This document shows positions 8,911 to 17,821 of a stretch of DNA of 64,000 bases, piece after piece. Below the pieces are notes generated by a model, which had not been told where the DNA came from, ran no database searches, and saw nothing but the letters and a program-made list of their open reading frames with translations. A program made the translations under genes and the position numbers. The number at the start of each line of letters is the position of its first letter. Position 1 is the first letter of the stretch. Source of the DNA: Streptomyces cynarae. Lineage in GTDB: Bacteria; Actinomycetota; Actinomycetes; Streptomycetales; Streptomycetaceae. The stretch is taken from the NCBI RefSeq assembly GCF_025642135.1, contig NZ_CP106793.1, forward strand, positions 5,114,001 through 5,178,000, read 5' to 3'.

Positions 8911-10113
8911 GTGATTCAACCGGTAGCAGTCATCGGTGCCGGGCCGTTCGGCCTGTCCACCGCCGCCCATCTGCGCGGGCGCGGTATCCCGGTCCGCGTC
9001 TTCGGCGAGCCCATGGTCAGCTGGCGCGACAACATGCCCGCGGGCATGCTCCTGAAGTCCACCCCGGTCGCCTCGAACATCGACGCGCCCCAGCGCGGCC
9101 ACACCCTGGCCGACTACTGCGACGCGGCGGGCATCCCCCGGCTGGTGACGGACGAGGACATCATCCCGGTCGAGACGTTCATCGCGTACGGGGAGTGGTT
9201 CCAGCAGAAGCTGGTGCCGGAGCTGGAGCGGGTCCGGGTGGTCTCCGTGGACCGCCGCAAGGACGGTGGCTTCGATCTCAAGCTGGACTCGGGCGAGTTG
9301 TTCACCGCTCGGGCGGTCGTGGTGGCGACCGGCCTGTCGGGCCTCGCCCACCTCCCGCCGGAGCTGGCCGCCGCGGCAGCCGACGGCCCCACGCCCACCG
9401 GTCCGGTCTCGCACAGCTCCCAGCACCATGACCTCGGCAGGTTCGCCGGCAAGGAGCTGCTGGTCGTCGGCGCCGGCCAGTCAGCGCTGGAGACGGCGGC
9501 GCTGGCGGCCGAGGCGGGCGCACGGGTGCGCGTGGTGGCGCGCGGGCAGGGCAGGGTCGCCTTCGGCGCGCCTCCGTGGGACCAGCCGAAGCTGCGCCCC
9601 GAGTCGCCCTTCGGCCGTGCCTGGTCCCTGTGGGCGCTGAGCTACTACCCCCACCCGTACCGCTTCCTGCCCGCCCGGACCCGCCACTACCTGGTGCGCC
9701 GCGTCCTCGGCCCGCTCGGCGCGTGGTGGCTGCGCGACCGCTTCCAGGAGAACGTCCAGGTGCGCGAGGTCGTCGGCATCCTCAGCGCGTCCGTGGCGGA
9801 CGGCAGCCCGACCCTGACGGTCCGGACCCACACGGGCCGCACGGAGGAGATGACCGCGGACCACGTCATCGCCGCGACCGGCTACCGCGTGGACATCTCC
9901 GCGATGGACTTCCTGGGCCATGAGCTGCGCACACGCCTGGCGGTGAGCCGGGGCGCCCCGAAGCTCGGCGCGGGCCATGTGTCCTCGGTCCCGGGCCTGT
10001 ACTTCACGGGCCTGCCGGCGGCGGCCTCCTACGGACCGGTGATGAGGTTCGTCTGCGGCACGGAGTTCGCGTCGGCGCGCCTGGCGAAGCATCTGGCGAC
10101 GGCCCACGGCTGA
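8911..10113 (+). CDS. FAD-dependent NAD(P)-binding oxidoreductase (flavin monooxygenase-like)
   Basis: The protein (400 aa) carries an N-terminal FAD fingerprint (VAVIGAGPFGLSTAAHL, residues 5-21) and a second nucleotide-binding fingerprint (LLVVGAGQSALETAALAAE, about 185-203). A C-terminal ATGYRVD motif near 325 is typical of flavin-containing monooxygenases and related two-dinucleotide-domain enzymes. The GTG start at 8911 follows GGGGAGGGACTTC. It lies just after the ATP-grasp gene, suggesting a two-enzyme modification step. The substrate is unknown. Confidence 0.8.
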   Translation: MIQPVAVIGAGPFGLSTAAHLRGRGIPVRVFGEPMVSWRDNMPAGMLLKSTPVASNIDAPQRGHTLADYCDAAGIPRLVTDEDIIPVETFIAYGEWFQQKLVPELERVRVVSVDRRKDGGFDLKLDSGELFTARAVVVATGLSGLAHLPPELAAAAADGPTPTGPVSHSSQHHDLGRFAGKELLVVGAGQSALETAALAAEAGARVRVVARGQGRVAFGAPPWDQPKLRPESPFGRAWSLWALSYYPHPYRFLPARTRHYLVRRVLGPLGAWWLRDRFQENVQVREVVGILSASVADGSPTLTVRTHTGRTEEMTADHVIAATGYRVDISAMDFLGHELRTRLAVSRGAPKLGAGHVSSVPGLYFTGLPAAASYGPVMRFVCGTEFASARLAKHLATAHG

Positions 10114-10138
10114 CCCCGGCCGACCACCGGACCACCGC

Positions 10139-10164
10139 GTGGCCCTTCCCCTCGGAAGGGCCAC
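10139..10164 (+). terminator. Stem-loop terminator after the FAD oxidoreductase gene
   Basis: A perfect 11-bp stem (GTGGCCCTTCC / GGAAGGGCCAC) closes a four-base CCTC loop 25 bp after the stop at 10113. There is no clear T-run, as is common in Streptomyces. Confidence 0.8.
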
Positions 10165-10293
10165 GGTTGTCGAGACGGATGCCGAGCGGTTCTCGGCAGC
10201 GGGGAGCGGAGGTCGGCCGGTTCACGGCGGGGTGGCCGTACGTCGGCTGGTTCGCGGTGAGTCGTGGGGGTGTTCCATCCGTATTCTCTGATC

Positions 10294-11106
10294 ATGGCCG
10301 CACCCCTCGCATATTCACTCATCGCCACTGACCTGGACGGGACGCTGCTGCGCGGTGACGACACGCTCTCCGACCGGTCGAGGGACGCGCTGGCGCGGGC
10401 CGCCGCGGCCGGCGCGCAGCACCTCGTGGTGACGGGGCGTCCGGCGCCCAGGGTGCGGCCGCTGCTCGACGACCTCGGCGGCAGGGGGCTCGCGGTGTGC
10501 GGACAGGGCGCGCAGGTGTACGACGTCGGCGCGGACCGGCTGCTGTTCTCCGTCACCTTGGACCGGGAGTTGGCCGAGACCGCGCTCGGCAAGATCGAGG
10601 CCGAGGTGGGGCAGGTGTACGCGGCCGTCGACCAGGACGGCGTGGACGGGCTCACTCTCATCGAACCCGGCTACCGGATGCCGCACCCCACGCTGCCCGC
10701 GGTGCGGGTGCAACGGCGCGACGACCTGTGGTGCGCGCCCATCAGCAAGGTGCTGCTGCGCCATCACAGCCTGACCGACGACGAGTTGGCGACGGCGGCG
10801 CGCAGCGCGGTCGGTTCACTGGCGACGGTCACCATGTCCGGGCCCGGCACGGTCGAACTCCAGCCGTGCGGCATCACCAAGGCGACGGGGCTCGCGCTCG
10901 CCGCCGAGTTTCTGGGCCTGGGGCCGTCCCAGACCATCGCGTTCGGCGACATGCCGAACGACATCCCGATGTTCGACTGGGCCGCGCACGGCGTCGCCAT
11001 GGCGAACGCGCACCCCGAACTCAAGGCGGTCGCCGACGAGATCACGAAATCGAACGAGGACGACGGCATCGCCGTCGTCCTCGAACGACTCTTCAGGGGC
11101 CGCTAG
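10294..11106 (+). CDS. HAD-superfamily hydrolase, Cof/HAD-IIB type
   Basis: This is a small-molecule phosphatase of about 270 aa. HAD motif I is DLDGTLL near the N-terminus (nucleophile Asp, then acid/base Asp), motif II TGRP follows at about 49-52, and GDMPNDIPM is the C-terminal metal-binding motif IV. The insert between motifs II and IV fits the C2B cap. I chose ATG 10294; a TATTCT-like -10 element sits just upstream, so the mRNA may be nearly leaderless. The physiological substrate is unknown. Confidence 0.88.
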   Translation: MAAPLAYSLIATDLDGTLLRGDDTLSDRSRDALARAAAAGAQHLVVTGRPAPRVRPLLDDLGGRGLAVCGQGAQVYDVGADRLLFSVTLDRELAETALGKIEAEVGQVYAAVDQDGVDGLTLIEPGYRMPHPTLPAVRVQRRDDLWCAPISKVLLRHHSLTDDELATAARSAVGSLATVTMSGPGTVELQPCGITKATGLALAAEFLGLGPSQTIAFGDMPNDIPMFDWAAHGVAMANAHPELKAVADEITKSNEDDGIAVVLERLFRGR

Positions 11107-11154
11107 ACCTCGGCCTCGGCCTCCGCCTCAGCCCGGTACGCGCGGCGCACAGCG

Positions 11155-11670
11155 TCAGTAGGCGCTGTGGACGTTGTCGATGGAGCCGTACCGGTGGGCG
11201 GCGTAGTTGCACGCGGCCGTGATGTTCGCCACCGGGTCGTAGATGTTCCAGGACGTGCCCGGCACGTGGTACGCGCGGAAGGTCGGGTCGATGACCTGGA
11301 GGAGGCCCTTGGACGGGATGCCCATCCGGGCGTTGGAGTCCCAGAGGTTGATGGCGGACGGGTTGCCCGACGACTCACGCATCACGTTGCGGTAGATGCC
11401 GTAGTAGGAGCCGGGGATCCTGTGCTGCCGCATGACGACCAGCGACTGACGGATCCAGCTGTCGAGGTTTCCGGCGCGCGTCGTCACGGTCTTGGCGGCG
11501 GCGGTCGTGGTCGTCGCGGAGGTGGGGGTCGCGGCGGAAGCGCTGGTCGCTCCCAGGACCGGAAGGGCCAGAACGGCGGCACCCGTCCCCGCGACAGCGA
11601 GGGCACGGGTGAGGCGCGCGGCCTTGGAGCGGCGGTCCCGACGGCGTGCGGGCAGGGCGAAAGCGGGCAT
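11155..11670 (-). CDS. Secreted lytic transglycosylase (SLT domain), riboswitch-controlled
   Basis: This exported cell-wall lytic enzyme has 171 aa. A twin-basic N-terminus and hydrophobic segment end in a likely ASA signal-peptidase site (about residues 41-43). A short TAAAKTVTT linker leads to an SLT/goose-lysozyme-like domain with catalytic Glu in MRESSGNPSAINLWDSN and then SKGLLQVIDPTF. The enzyme cleaves glycan strands between MurNAc and GlcNAc. ATG 11670 has GAGAGGA upstream. A ydaO-type riboswitch immediately precedes the gene, matching known c-di-AMP control of Streptomyces cell-wall hydrolases. Confidence 0.9.
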   Translation of the reverse strand: MPAFALPARRRDRRSKAARLTRALAVAGTGAAVLALPVLGATSASAATPTSATTTTAAAKTVTTRAGNLDSWIRQSLVVMRQHRIPGSYYGIYRNVMRESSGNPSAINLWDSNARMGIPSKGLLQVIDPTFRAYHVPGTSWNIYDPVANITAACNYAAHRYGSIDNVHSAY

Positions 11671-11683
11671 GTCGTAGTCCTCT

Positions 11684-11820
11684 CCGGCGCCTGCGAGGTG
11701 AGCTGTCGGGTTCGGGCTGGGAGGTGCCCGGCCGTGTCCTCGGTGTCGAGGAATCGGCTTCACCCCAAGCCGTTCCGGCGCTGTGTCCGGTCCGGCGACT
11801 TACCTGGGTCCCCCGCTCCT
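11684..11820 (-). promoter_or_regulatory. c-di-AMP riboswitch (ydaO/yuaA type)
   Basis: On the minus strand the leader holds conserved blocks of the class: AGCGGGGGACCCAGG at the 5' end, GGCTTGGGGTGAAGCCG in the middle, and CCCGAACCCGACAGCTCACC followed by TCGCAGGCG at the 3' end. It lies directly upstream of the transglycosylase start. In Streptomyces this class switches off resuscitation and lytic enzymes when c-di-AMP is bound. Boundaries are approximate. Confidence 0.88.
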
Positions 11821-12730
11821 GCCGTGGTGGTCAATGGATCGCGGGCGGCGGCAGGATTCGGCGTTCCGCTCGGATCGATTGGGAAGGTATGCGAGAGCAC
11901 ATGTCGGGAACAAGCCTCGAAGTCACACTCAGAGGTAAATGACCATGAAATGCGGGAATAAGGGATGTGATCCATATTGTTGAACACAGTTCAACTTGGC
12001 ATAAGCAAATGGGAAGTTGGGATTCCGCATGCTCCGCACCACCTGTCGGTGGCGTGAGCTAATTCACTCGCGCCCTCCTCGATCGGCATGCCTAATTCGA
12101 GGCCCTGGGGCGGCAATTCGGACAAAAGGTTCGGCAGATGCCTTCAGGTGACGGTTTTCATGAGGGCGAAATATGGCAATTCGGACATTGCTCGGGTCTA
12201 CGGGGATCGCACCCCCGGATCGGAAGGCGTGACCGGCGTCACGCGTCATGCCATCTCGTCCCGCCCCATGGATCTGTACGCGCGCGTGCCTGGAGGTTCC
12301 GCGCGTCCCCGTTGAGGCCGGGGGTGCGCCCGGCCGGGTGATGGTGCCGAGCGGGGCGGCCGGGGGCCGCGTGGCCCCGCGGGAGGCCTTGGGGGTGCCG
12401 GGCTGCTCCGGAGGCGGGATGCGAGGGGTGTTTCCGGGGGCCGGTGCGCGTCGCCGGCCACCGGGAGGGGCGGCTTTCCGCTATGTCGCTCCAAACCCGC
12501 TCGTATCACCTGATCAAGAACATGCCTCTCGTGATCCGATACGGCCCGGCCTGGAAGAGCGGGCACTCGTGGTGATCGAAACCCGACCGGATACGCTGAC
12601 TTGAGTGATGGCGGCGACAGATCGACAAACTCGGTGAGCCGAGTCGTCCAGGCGACGTCATCGATCAAGTGACCGACCTCGATACCGACCGTGTGATCGT
12701 CAGCAGACGTCAGCAGACAGGAGACCTCAC
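11821..12730. other. Non-coding stretch of about 0.9 kb, partly AT-rich
   Basis: No convincing protein gene is seen on either strand. The part from about 11930 to 12060 is AT-rich for this genome and contains a perfect 17-bp palindrome. The sequence GGCAATTCGGACA-like occurs twice (near 12112 and 12174). The right end must contain the promoter of the polyprenyl synthase gene. The ORFs here have no recognisable domains, ribosome sites or Streptomyces codon bias. Confidence 0.6.
11979..11995. promoter_or_regulatory. Perfect palindrome, possible operator
   Basis: GTTGAACACAGTTCAAC is a perfect 7-bp inverted repeat around ACA, inside the AT-rich non-coding stretch upstream of the riboswitch promoter region. 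Its form fits a homodimeric repressor site; the cognate regulator is unknown. Confidence 0.4.
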
Positions 12731-13741
12731 GTGACCGTCGTCGGGCCGTTCGGGCTGAGCGTGCGGGACCAGGCTCTGGAAGCCGATGTCCAGGCCGGAT
12801 TGGCCGCTGTCGAGGAAGGGCTGCTCGACGCCACGAAGAGCGAGGTGCCCTTCATCACCGAGGCCGCGCAGCATCTCGTGCGCGCGGGCGGGAAGCGGTT
12901 CCGGCCGCTGCTCGTGATGCTCGCGGCACAGTTCGGTGACCCGTACGCGCCGGGGGTCGTCCCCTCGGCCGTGGTCGTGGAGCTCACCCACCTCGCCACG
13001 CTGTACCACGACGACGTGATGGACGAGGCCGATGTGCGGCGCGGGGTGGCCAGCGCGAACAGCCGCTGGGGCAACTCGGTGGCGGTACTCACCGGAGACT
13101 TCCTGTTCGCCCGCGCGTCCCACATCCTGGCCGACCTCGGCCCGGAGGCGGTCCGTATCCAGGCGGAGGCGTTCGAGCGGCTCGTCACCGGCCAGATCCT
13201 GGAGACGGCGGGCCCGCGGGACGGCCGTGACCCGGTGGAGCACTACCTCGACGTCCTCTCCGGCAAGACGGGCTCCCTGGTGGCGGTGGCGTGCCGCTTC
13301 GGCGCGATGATGTCGGGCGCCGACGAGACGGTCGTCGACGTGCTGACGCAGTACGGCGAGCGTCTCGGCGTGGCGTTCCAGCTGGCCGACGACGTCCTGG
13401 ACATCGCCTCCGACTCCCACGAGTCCGGCAAGACGCCGGGGACGGACCTGCGCGAGGGCATCGCGACCCTCCCGGTCCTGCGCCTGCGCGAGCGTGCCCA
13501 GCGGCACGGGCTGCCGGAGGACGTCGCCCTGTGCGAGCTGCTGGACTCCGACCTCACGGACGACGCCCGCCATGCCGACGCCCTCGCCCGCCTCCGGGTC
13601 CACCCGGCCCTCGAGCAGGCCCGGCGCGACGCCGTCCGCTATGCGCAGGACGCCCGCTCGGCCCTGGCGCCGCTGCCGGACTGCGGCGCGAAGGCGGCCC
13701 TGACGGAAATGTGCGACGCGGTGGTGCACCGGGCGGGGTGA
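12731..13741 (+). CDS. Polyprenyl diphosphate synthase (trans-isoprenyl, probably menaquinone side chain)
   Basis: The enzyme (336 aa) elongates allylic diphosphates with IPP. The first aspartate-rich motif is DDVMDEAD (about 96-103) with RRG following, and the second is LADDVLDIASD (about 218-228). KRFRPLL near residue 57 binds diphosphate. These features and the length fit heptaprenyl/octaprenyl-type synthases. The GTG at 12731 follows ACAGGAGACC. The distant nuo cluster gives menaquinone supply as a plausible role, but chain length cannot be read from sequence. Confidence 0.92.
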   Translation: MTVVGPFGLSVRDQALEADVQAGLAAVEEGLLDATKSEVPFITEAAQHLVRAGGKRFRPLLVMLAAQFGDPYAPGVVPSAVVVELTHLATLYHDDVMDEADVRRGVASANSRWGNSVAVLTGDFLFARASHILADLGPEAVRIQAEAFERLVTGQILETAGPRDGRDPVEHYLDVLSGKTGSLVAVACRFGAMMSGADETVVDVLTQYGERLGVAFQLADDVLDIASDSHESGKTPGTDLREGIATLPVLRLRERAQRHGLPEDVALCELLDSDLTDDARHADALARLRVHPALEQARRDAVRYAQDARSALAPLPDCGAKAALTEMCDAVVHRAG

Positions 13742-13960
13742 CCCGCCAGGCGCCCCGGGCACCCCCGCCTGACGTGTGCCAGGTCACACGTCTTCCGGCG
13801 CGTCCGCACGACCCCTACGGGTGGGACGCCGTGCCGCGCCCGTCATGTCATACCCCAGGCGTACGCGGAGTTGGCCCCGCGGTCTGACGCTTCCCTCCCG
13901 GTGATTTGGTCATATGGAGAGGACCACCTCACAGGAGTCCGGGTGAAAATGGCGGCGTAG

Positions 13961-14008
13961 GGGGTGGGGGCACCTCCCTGTTCGAGCGAAGTCGAGAGCT
14001 CGGGGGAG
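13961..14008. repeat. Interspersed palindromic Streptomyces repeat, copy 1
   Basis: The core GGGGGCACCTCCC, then CGAGCGAAG and CGAGAG, ends in GGGGGAG. It is an imperfect palindrome and is nearly identical in reverse orientation to a second copy at 23072-23111. It lies in the leader of the LolA-like gene, 45 bp before its start. Confidence 0.75.
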
Positions 14009-14053
14009 AGTGCACAGACAGCAGCCGCCGCCGACGACGGAGGTAAGGCACAC

Positions 14054-15313
14054 ATGGCACCGTACGAATCCGACGACAGCACACCCGCCGGGGAGGTCGA
14101 GGACGTACGCGACGGGCGGCGCAGGGCCGCGCGGTACGTCGTCCCGGTCACGGTCGTGGGCGTGGCGGCGGCGACCATCGGGCTCGTCCCGGCGTTCGCC
14201 GGTTCCGGGGACCCCGACCTGCCGAAGATCAGCGCGCAGCAGCTCATCGAGAAGATCGCCAAGTCGGACGTCCAGCAGATGTCCGGCACGGTGACGATCA
14301 GCACGGACCTGGGCCTGCCCGACCTGGGCGGCCTCGAGGACAGCCTGGCCTCGGGGGCGCTCTCCAAGGGCGGGCAGGACAAGGGCGACTCGGCCGCCGA
14401 CCCGAGCTCCAAGCTGCTGGAGCTGGCCTCCGGCACCCACACCGTGCGGGTCGCCGCCGACGGCCAGGACAAGCAGAAGCTGTCACTCATCGAGAAGGCC
14501 GCCGAGTACAGCGTCATCCGCAACGGCGACCAGGTGTGGGCGTACGACAGCGCGTCCAACCAGGCGTACCACGCGACCGGCGCGGGCGAGCACAAGAGCG
14601 GCGAAGCGGCGCCGAAGGACGTGCCCGCCACACCCAGGGACTTCGCCGACCAGGCACTGAAGGCGGCCGACAAGACCACCTCCGTGACGGTCGACGGCAC
14701 GGCCCAGGTCGCGGGCCGGGACGCCTACAAGCTGGTCATCCGGCCGAAGCAGTCGGGTACGACGGTCGGCGCGATCAGCATCGCGGTGGACGCGAAGACC
14801 GGGCTGCCGCTGAAGTTCACGCTGACCCCGGCGAAGGGCGGCGCGGCGGTGCTGGACGTGGGCTTCACCCAGGTCTCGTTCGCCAAGCCGGCCGCGTCGA
14901 CGTTCGACTTCACGCCGCCGAAGGGCACGAAGGTCACCCAGGGCGACGACCGGAAGACCGGGGAGGCCGGGAAGGCCGAGAAGCCCGAGAAGCCCGGGCA
15001 CGAGGCGCAGCGTGAGGGCACCGGCGGAACGCCCTGGGGCGGCAGCGCGTCGAAGACCCTCGGCGAGGGCTGGAACGCCATCTACGTGTTCGACACCGGC
15101 AGCAAGGGCGGGGTGCCGTCCGGATCGCCGTCCGGTGACGGCGCGGCCTCCGGCTTCCTGAACTCGCTCGGCGAACACGTCACCGGCAAGTTCGGCTCGG
15201 GCACGGTCTTCTCCACCCGCCTGGTCAACGCCCTGATCACGGACGACGGCAAGGTATACGCGGGCGCGGTCACCAAGGACGCACTGGTGAAGGCGGCCGA
15301 CGCGGGGAAGTGA
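14054..15313 (+). CDS. LolA-like membrane-anchored exported protein
   Basis: The protein has 419 aa. An N-terminal cytoplasmic tail (about 1-28) with basic residues precedes one hydrophobic segment (VVPVTVVGVAAATIGLVPAF, about 32-51). The extracytoplasmic part resembles the LolA/RseB/DUF2092 beta-sheet fold (MSGTVTISTDLGLPDLGG; RDAYKLVIRPKQ; LPLKFTLTP). A charged Lys/Glu/Pro linker sits near residues 300-325. In monoderm bacteria such proteins are thought to handle lipid or lipoprotein cargo or sense envelope state. ATG 14054 has GGAGG upstream. An ABC-2 exporter follows after 39 bp, so the three may act together. Confidence 0.82.
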   Translation: MAPYESDDSTPAGEVEDVRDGRRRAARYVVPVTVVGVAAATIGLVPAFAGSGDPDLPKISAQQLIEKIAKSDVQQMSGTVTISTDLGLPDLGGLEDSLASGALSKGGQDKGDSAADPSSKLLELASGTHTVRVAADGQDKQKLSLIEKAAEYSVIRNGDQVWAYDSASNQAYHATGAGEHKSGEAAPKDVPATPRDFADQALKAADKTTSVTVDGTAQVAGRDAYKLVIRPKQSGTTVGAISIAVDAKTGLPLKFTLTPAKGGAAVLDVGFTQVSFAKPAASTFDFTPPKGTKVTQGDDRKTGEAGKAEKPEKPGHEAQREGTGGTPWGGSASKTLGEGWNAIYVFDTGSKGGVPSGSPSGDGAASGFLNSLGEHVTGKFGSGTVFSTRLVNALITDDGKVYAGAVTKDALVKAADAGK

Positions 15314-15352
15314 CCCCGTACGGCGCACGGACGAAGGGGAGCAGCAGAGCCC

Positions 15353-16351
15353 ATGGAGGAACTGCCCGCCGCGGAAGCGGAGTCGAACGACTCACCGGCG
15401 CGGGCGGCGATCGACCCCGAGGCCCCGGTCATCGCCACCCGCGCCCTCACCAAGCGCTACCGCGGCGGGCAGCTCGCCGTGGACGGGCTCGATCTGACCG
15501 TCCCGGCAGGCAGCGTCTTCGGCTTCCTCGGGCCCAACGGCTCCGGCAAGACCACCACCATCCGCATGCTGATGGGCCTGATCGAGCCCACCTCGGGCTC
15601 GGCACGCGTGCTGGGGCAGCCCATGCCCCGGGCCACGCGCGCCGTGCTCCCGCACGTCGGCGCCCTCATCGAGGGCCCGGCGCTTTACGGCTTCCTCTCC
15701 GGCCGCGACAACCTCCTGCGGTACGACGCCGCGGACCCCACCGCCGACCCGCGCACCCGGCGGGCCCGTGTCGCGGCCGCCCTCGACCGGGTCGGCCTCG
15801 CGGCGGCCGCGGGCAAGAAGGCGAAGGCGTACTCCCTGGGGATGAAGCAGCGCCTCGGCCTCGCGGCCGCCCTGCTCCGGCCCCGCAGGCTCCTCGTCCT
15901 GGACGAGCCGACGAACGGCCTCGACCCGCAGGGCATGCGGGAGATCCGCGCCCTGGTCAGAGAACTGGCCTCCGACGGCACGACCGTCTTCCTCTCCTCC
16001 CACCTGCTGGACGAGATCGAGCAGGTCTGCACGCACGCGGCGGTGATGACGCAGGGCCGGCTGATCGCGCAGGGCGCGGTGGGAGACCTGGTGGCCGGGG
16101 CGCGCGGACGTCTCGTCGTGACCACCCCGGACGTCACCGACGCGGCACGTGTCCTGAAGGAACAGGGCGTGGCCGATGTGGTGGTGGAGGAGAACCGGGT
16201 GACGGCCGAGCCTCCGGACCGGGAACTTTCCGATGTGAACGCCGCGTTGGTCACGGCGGGAGTCCGCGTACGCGGCTTCGGCGTCGAACGTGCCTCCCTG
16301 GAGGACGCGTTCGTGGCGCTGACCGGGGAGGGGTTCGATGTCGCAGGCTGA
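15353..16351 (+). CDS. ABC-2 type exporter ATP-binding protein
   Basis: The ATPase has 332 aa. Walker A GPNGSGKTT lies at about residues 63-71, the signature is SLGMKQRLGLAAALL, and Walker B is LLVLDEPTNGLD, followed by the switch His in LSSHLL. A C-terminal DUF4162-like domain (about 230-325) is typical of drug or antimicrobial-peptide exporters. It overlaps the permease gene by 14 bp and follows the LolA-like gene, so it probably works in envelope export. Confidence 0.92.
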   Translation: MEELPAAEAESNDSPARAAIDPEAPVIATRALTKRYRGGQLAVDGLDLTVPAGSVFGFLGPNGSGKTTTIRMLMGLIEPTSGSARVLGQPMPRATRAVLPHVGALIEGPALYGFLSGRDNLLRYDAADPTADPRTRRARVAAALDRVGLAAAAGKKAKAYSLGMKQRLGLAAALLRPRRLLVLDEPTNGLDPQGMREIRALVRELASDGTTVFLSSHLLDEIEQVCTHAAVMTQGRLIAQGAVGDLVAGARGRLVVTTPDVTDAARVLKEQGVADVVVEENRVTAEPPDRELSDVNAALVTAGVRVRGFGVERASLEDAFVALTGEGFDVAG

Positions 16352-17213
16352 GGCGGCCGGCGTGCTGCGCCGGACGAGCCCGCTGTGGACCTTCGGGCTG
16401 CTGCGGAGCGAGCTGGTGACCACGTTCCGGCGCTGGCGCACGCTCGCCCTGCTGGCCGTGCTCGCCGCCGTGCCGGTCCTGGTCGGGATCGCCGTGAAGA
16501 TCGAGACGGGCGACGGGTCCGGCGGTCGGGGCGGGGGCGGCGGCCCGGCGTTCATCGCGCAGATCACCAACAACGGCCTGTTCCTGGTGTTCACCGCGCT
16601 CGCCGCGACGCTCCCGTTCTTCCTGCCGATGGCGATCGGCGTCATCGCGGGCGACGCGATCGCGGGCGAGGCGAACTCCGGCACCCTGCGGTACCTGCTG
16701 GTCGCCCCTGCGGGCCGTACCCGCCTGCTGCTCACCAAGTACGCCACGACGATCGCCTTCTGCCTGATCGCCACCCTGGTCGTCGCCGTCTCGGCGCTTG
16801 CGGTGGGCGCCCTGCTCTTCCCGCTGGGCGACCTGACGACGATCTCCGGTACGCGCATCAGCTTCGCCGAGGGCCTCGGCAGGGCCCTGCTGATCGCCCT
16901 GGTCGTCGCCGCGTCCCTGATCGGCGTCGCGGCCCTCGGACTGTTCATCTCCACGCTCACGGGCAGCGGCATCGCGGCGATGGCGACGACGGTGGGGCTG
17001 CTCATCACGGTCCAGATCATGGACCAGATACCGCAGTTGCACGCGCTCCAGCCGTACTTCTTCTCGCACTACTGGCTGTCCTTCGCGGACCTGATGCGCG
17101 ACCCGGTCTACTGGCACGACCTGATACGCAACCTGGGCCTGCAGGCCCTGTACGCGGCCGTCTTCGGCTCGGCGGCGTGGGCGCGGTTCACGGCGAAGGA
17201 CATCACGGCGTAG
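16338..17213 (+). CDS. ABC-2 type exporter permease
   Basis: The membrane protein (291 aa) has six predicted hydrophobic segments, first at about residues 33-50 (LALLAVLAAVPVLVGIAV) and last near the C-terminus (LGLQALYAAVFGSAAWA). A glycine-rich extracytoplasmic loop GGRGGGGGP lies around residues 62-71. GEANSGTLRYLLVAPAGRTR is the cytoplasmic coupling stretch expected in ABC-2 permeases. The start ATG lies inside the ATPase gene, implying coupled translation. The transported substrate is unknown. Confidence 0.9.
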   Translation: MSQAEAAGVLRRTSPLWTFGLLRSELVTTFRRWRTLALLAVLAAVPVLVGIAVKIETGDGSGGRGGGGGPAFIAQITNNGLFLVFTALAATLPFFLPMAIGVIAGDAIAGEANSGTLRYLLVAPAGRTRLLLTKYATTIAFCLIATLVVAVSALAVGALLFPLGDLTTISGTRISFAEGLGRALLIALVVAASLIGVAALGLFISTLTGSGIAAMATTVGLLITVQIMDQIPQLHALQPYFFSHYWLSFADLMRDPVYWHDLIRNLGLQALYAAVFGSAAWARFTAKDITA

Positions 17214-17276
17214 GCGCGGGCGGGCAGGGGCCGGGCGCGCCCTCACGGTCCACCGTCCCCGCCACTCCCCCCGGGG

Positions 17277-17819
17277 TCAGCCGCCCGGGCCGGGCCCGAG
17301 GTCGAGCAGCAGGGCCATCACGCCCACCAGCGTGGCGCTGCTGACGATCTCACCGCGTTCGATCATCGCCCGTACCTCCGGCAGCGGGATCCACTCCAGG
17401 CGGTCGGACTCGTTGCGCTCGGTCGGCTCGCCCACGCGCGTGGCGTCGTCCGTGCGGAACACCAAGTGCCGGCAGTCGGTGATCCCGGCCGCGGGCTGGG
17501 CGCACATCAGCGGCCGCAGCGAGCCCGGGCGCCATCCGGTCTCCTCCTCGAGTTCGCGCCCTGCCGCCGCGGCGGGCTCCTCGCCGTCCTCGACGAGGCC
17601 CATGGGCAGCTCCCAGGCCCACGTGTCGGTGACGAAGCGGTGCCGCCACATCATGAGCACGCGCTGTTCGCGGTCGACGGCTGCGGCGACGGCGACGTCC
17701 CGCAGCCGGACCACGTGGTACTCACAGCGTGTTCCGTCGGGCCGTTCGACGTCGAGCGCCCGCAGCCGCACCCAGGGCGTCTCGTACAGCGCCCGCTCGC
17801 CGTGCACGGTCCAGCGCAT
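17277..17819 (-). CDS. Nudix hydrolase (ADP-sugar pyrophosphatase-like)
   Basis: The protein has 180 aa. The Nudix box is complete and reads GLVEDGEE, then PAAAAGRELEEETGW, matching GX5EX7REUXEEXGU. The upstream stretch WRHRFVTDTWAWELPMG is typical of ADP-ribose/ADP-sugar pyrophosphatases. ATG 17819 lies 2 bp after the stop of the DUF6668 gene, so the two are probably cotranscribed. The precise nucleoside diphosphate substrate is unknown. Confidence 0.9.
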   Translation of the reverse strand: MRWTVHGERALYETPWVRLRALDVERPDGTRCEYHVVRLRDVAVAAAVDREQRVLMMWRHRFVTDTWAWELPMGLVEDGEEPAAAAGRELEEETGWRPGSLRPLMCAQPAAGITDCRHLVFRTDDATRVGEPTERNESDRLEWIPLPEVRAMIERGEIVSSATLVGVMALLLDLGPGPGG

Positions 17820-17821
17820 GC

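Noticed and set aside
12246..12668. 140-codon minus-strand ORF in the gene-poor stretch
   Set aside because: It has a Pro/Arg-rich shadow composition, no ribosome site and no family resemblance. It overlaps the expected promoter of the polyprenyl synthase gene.
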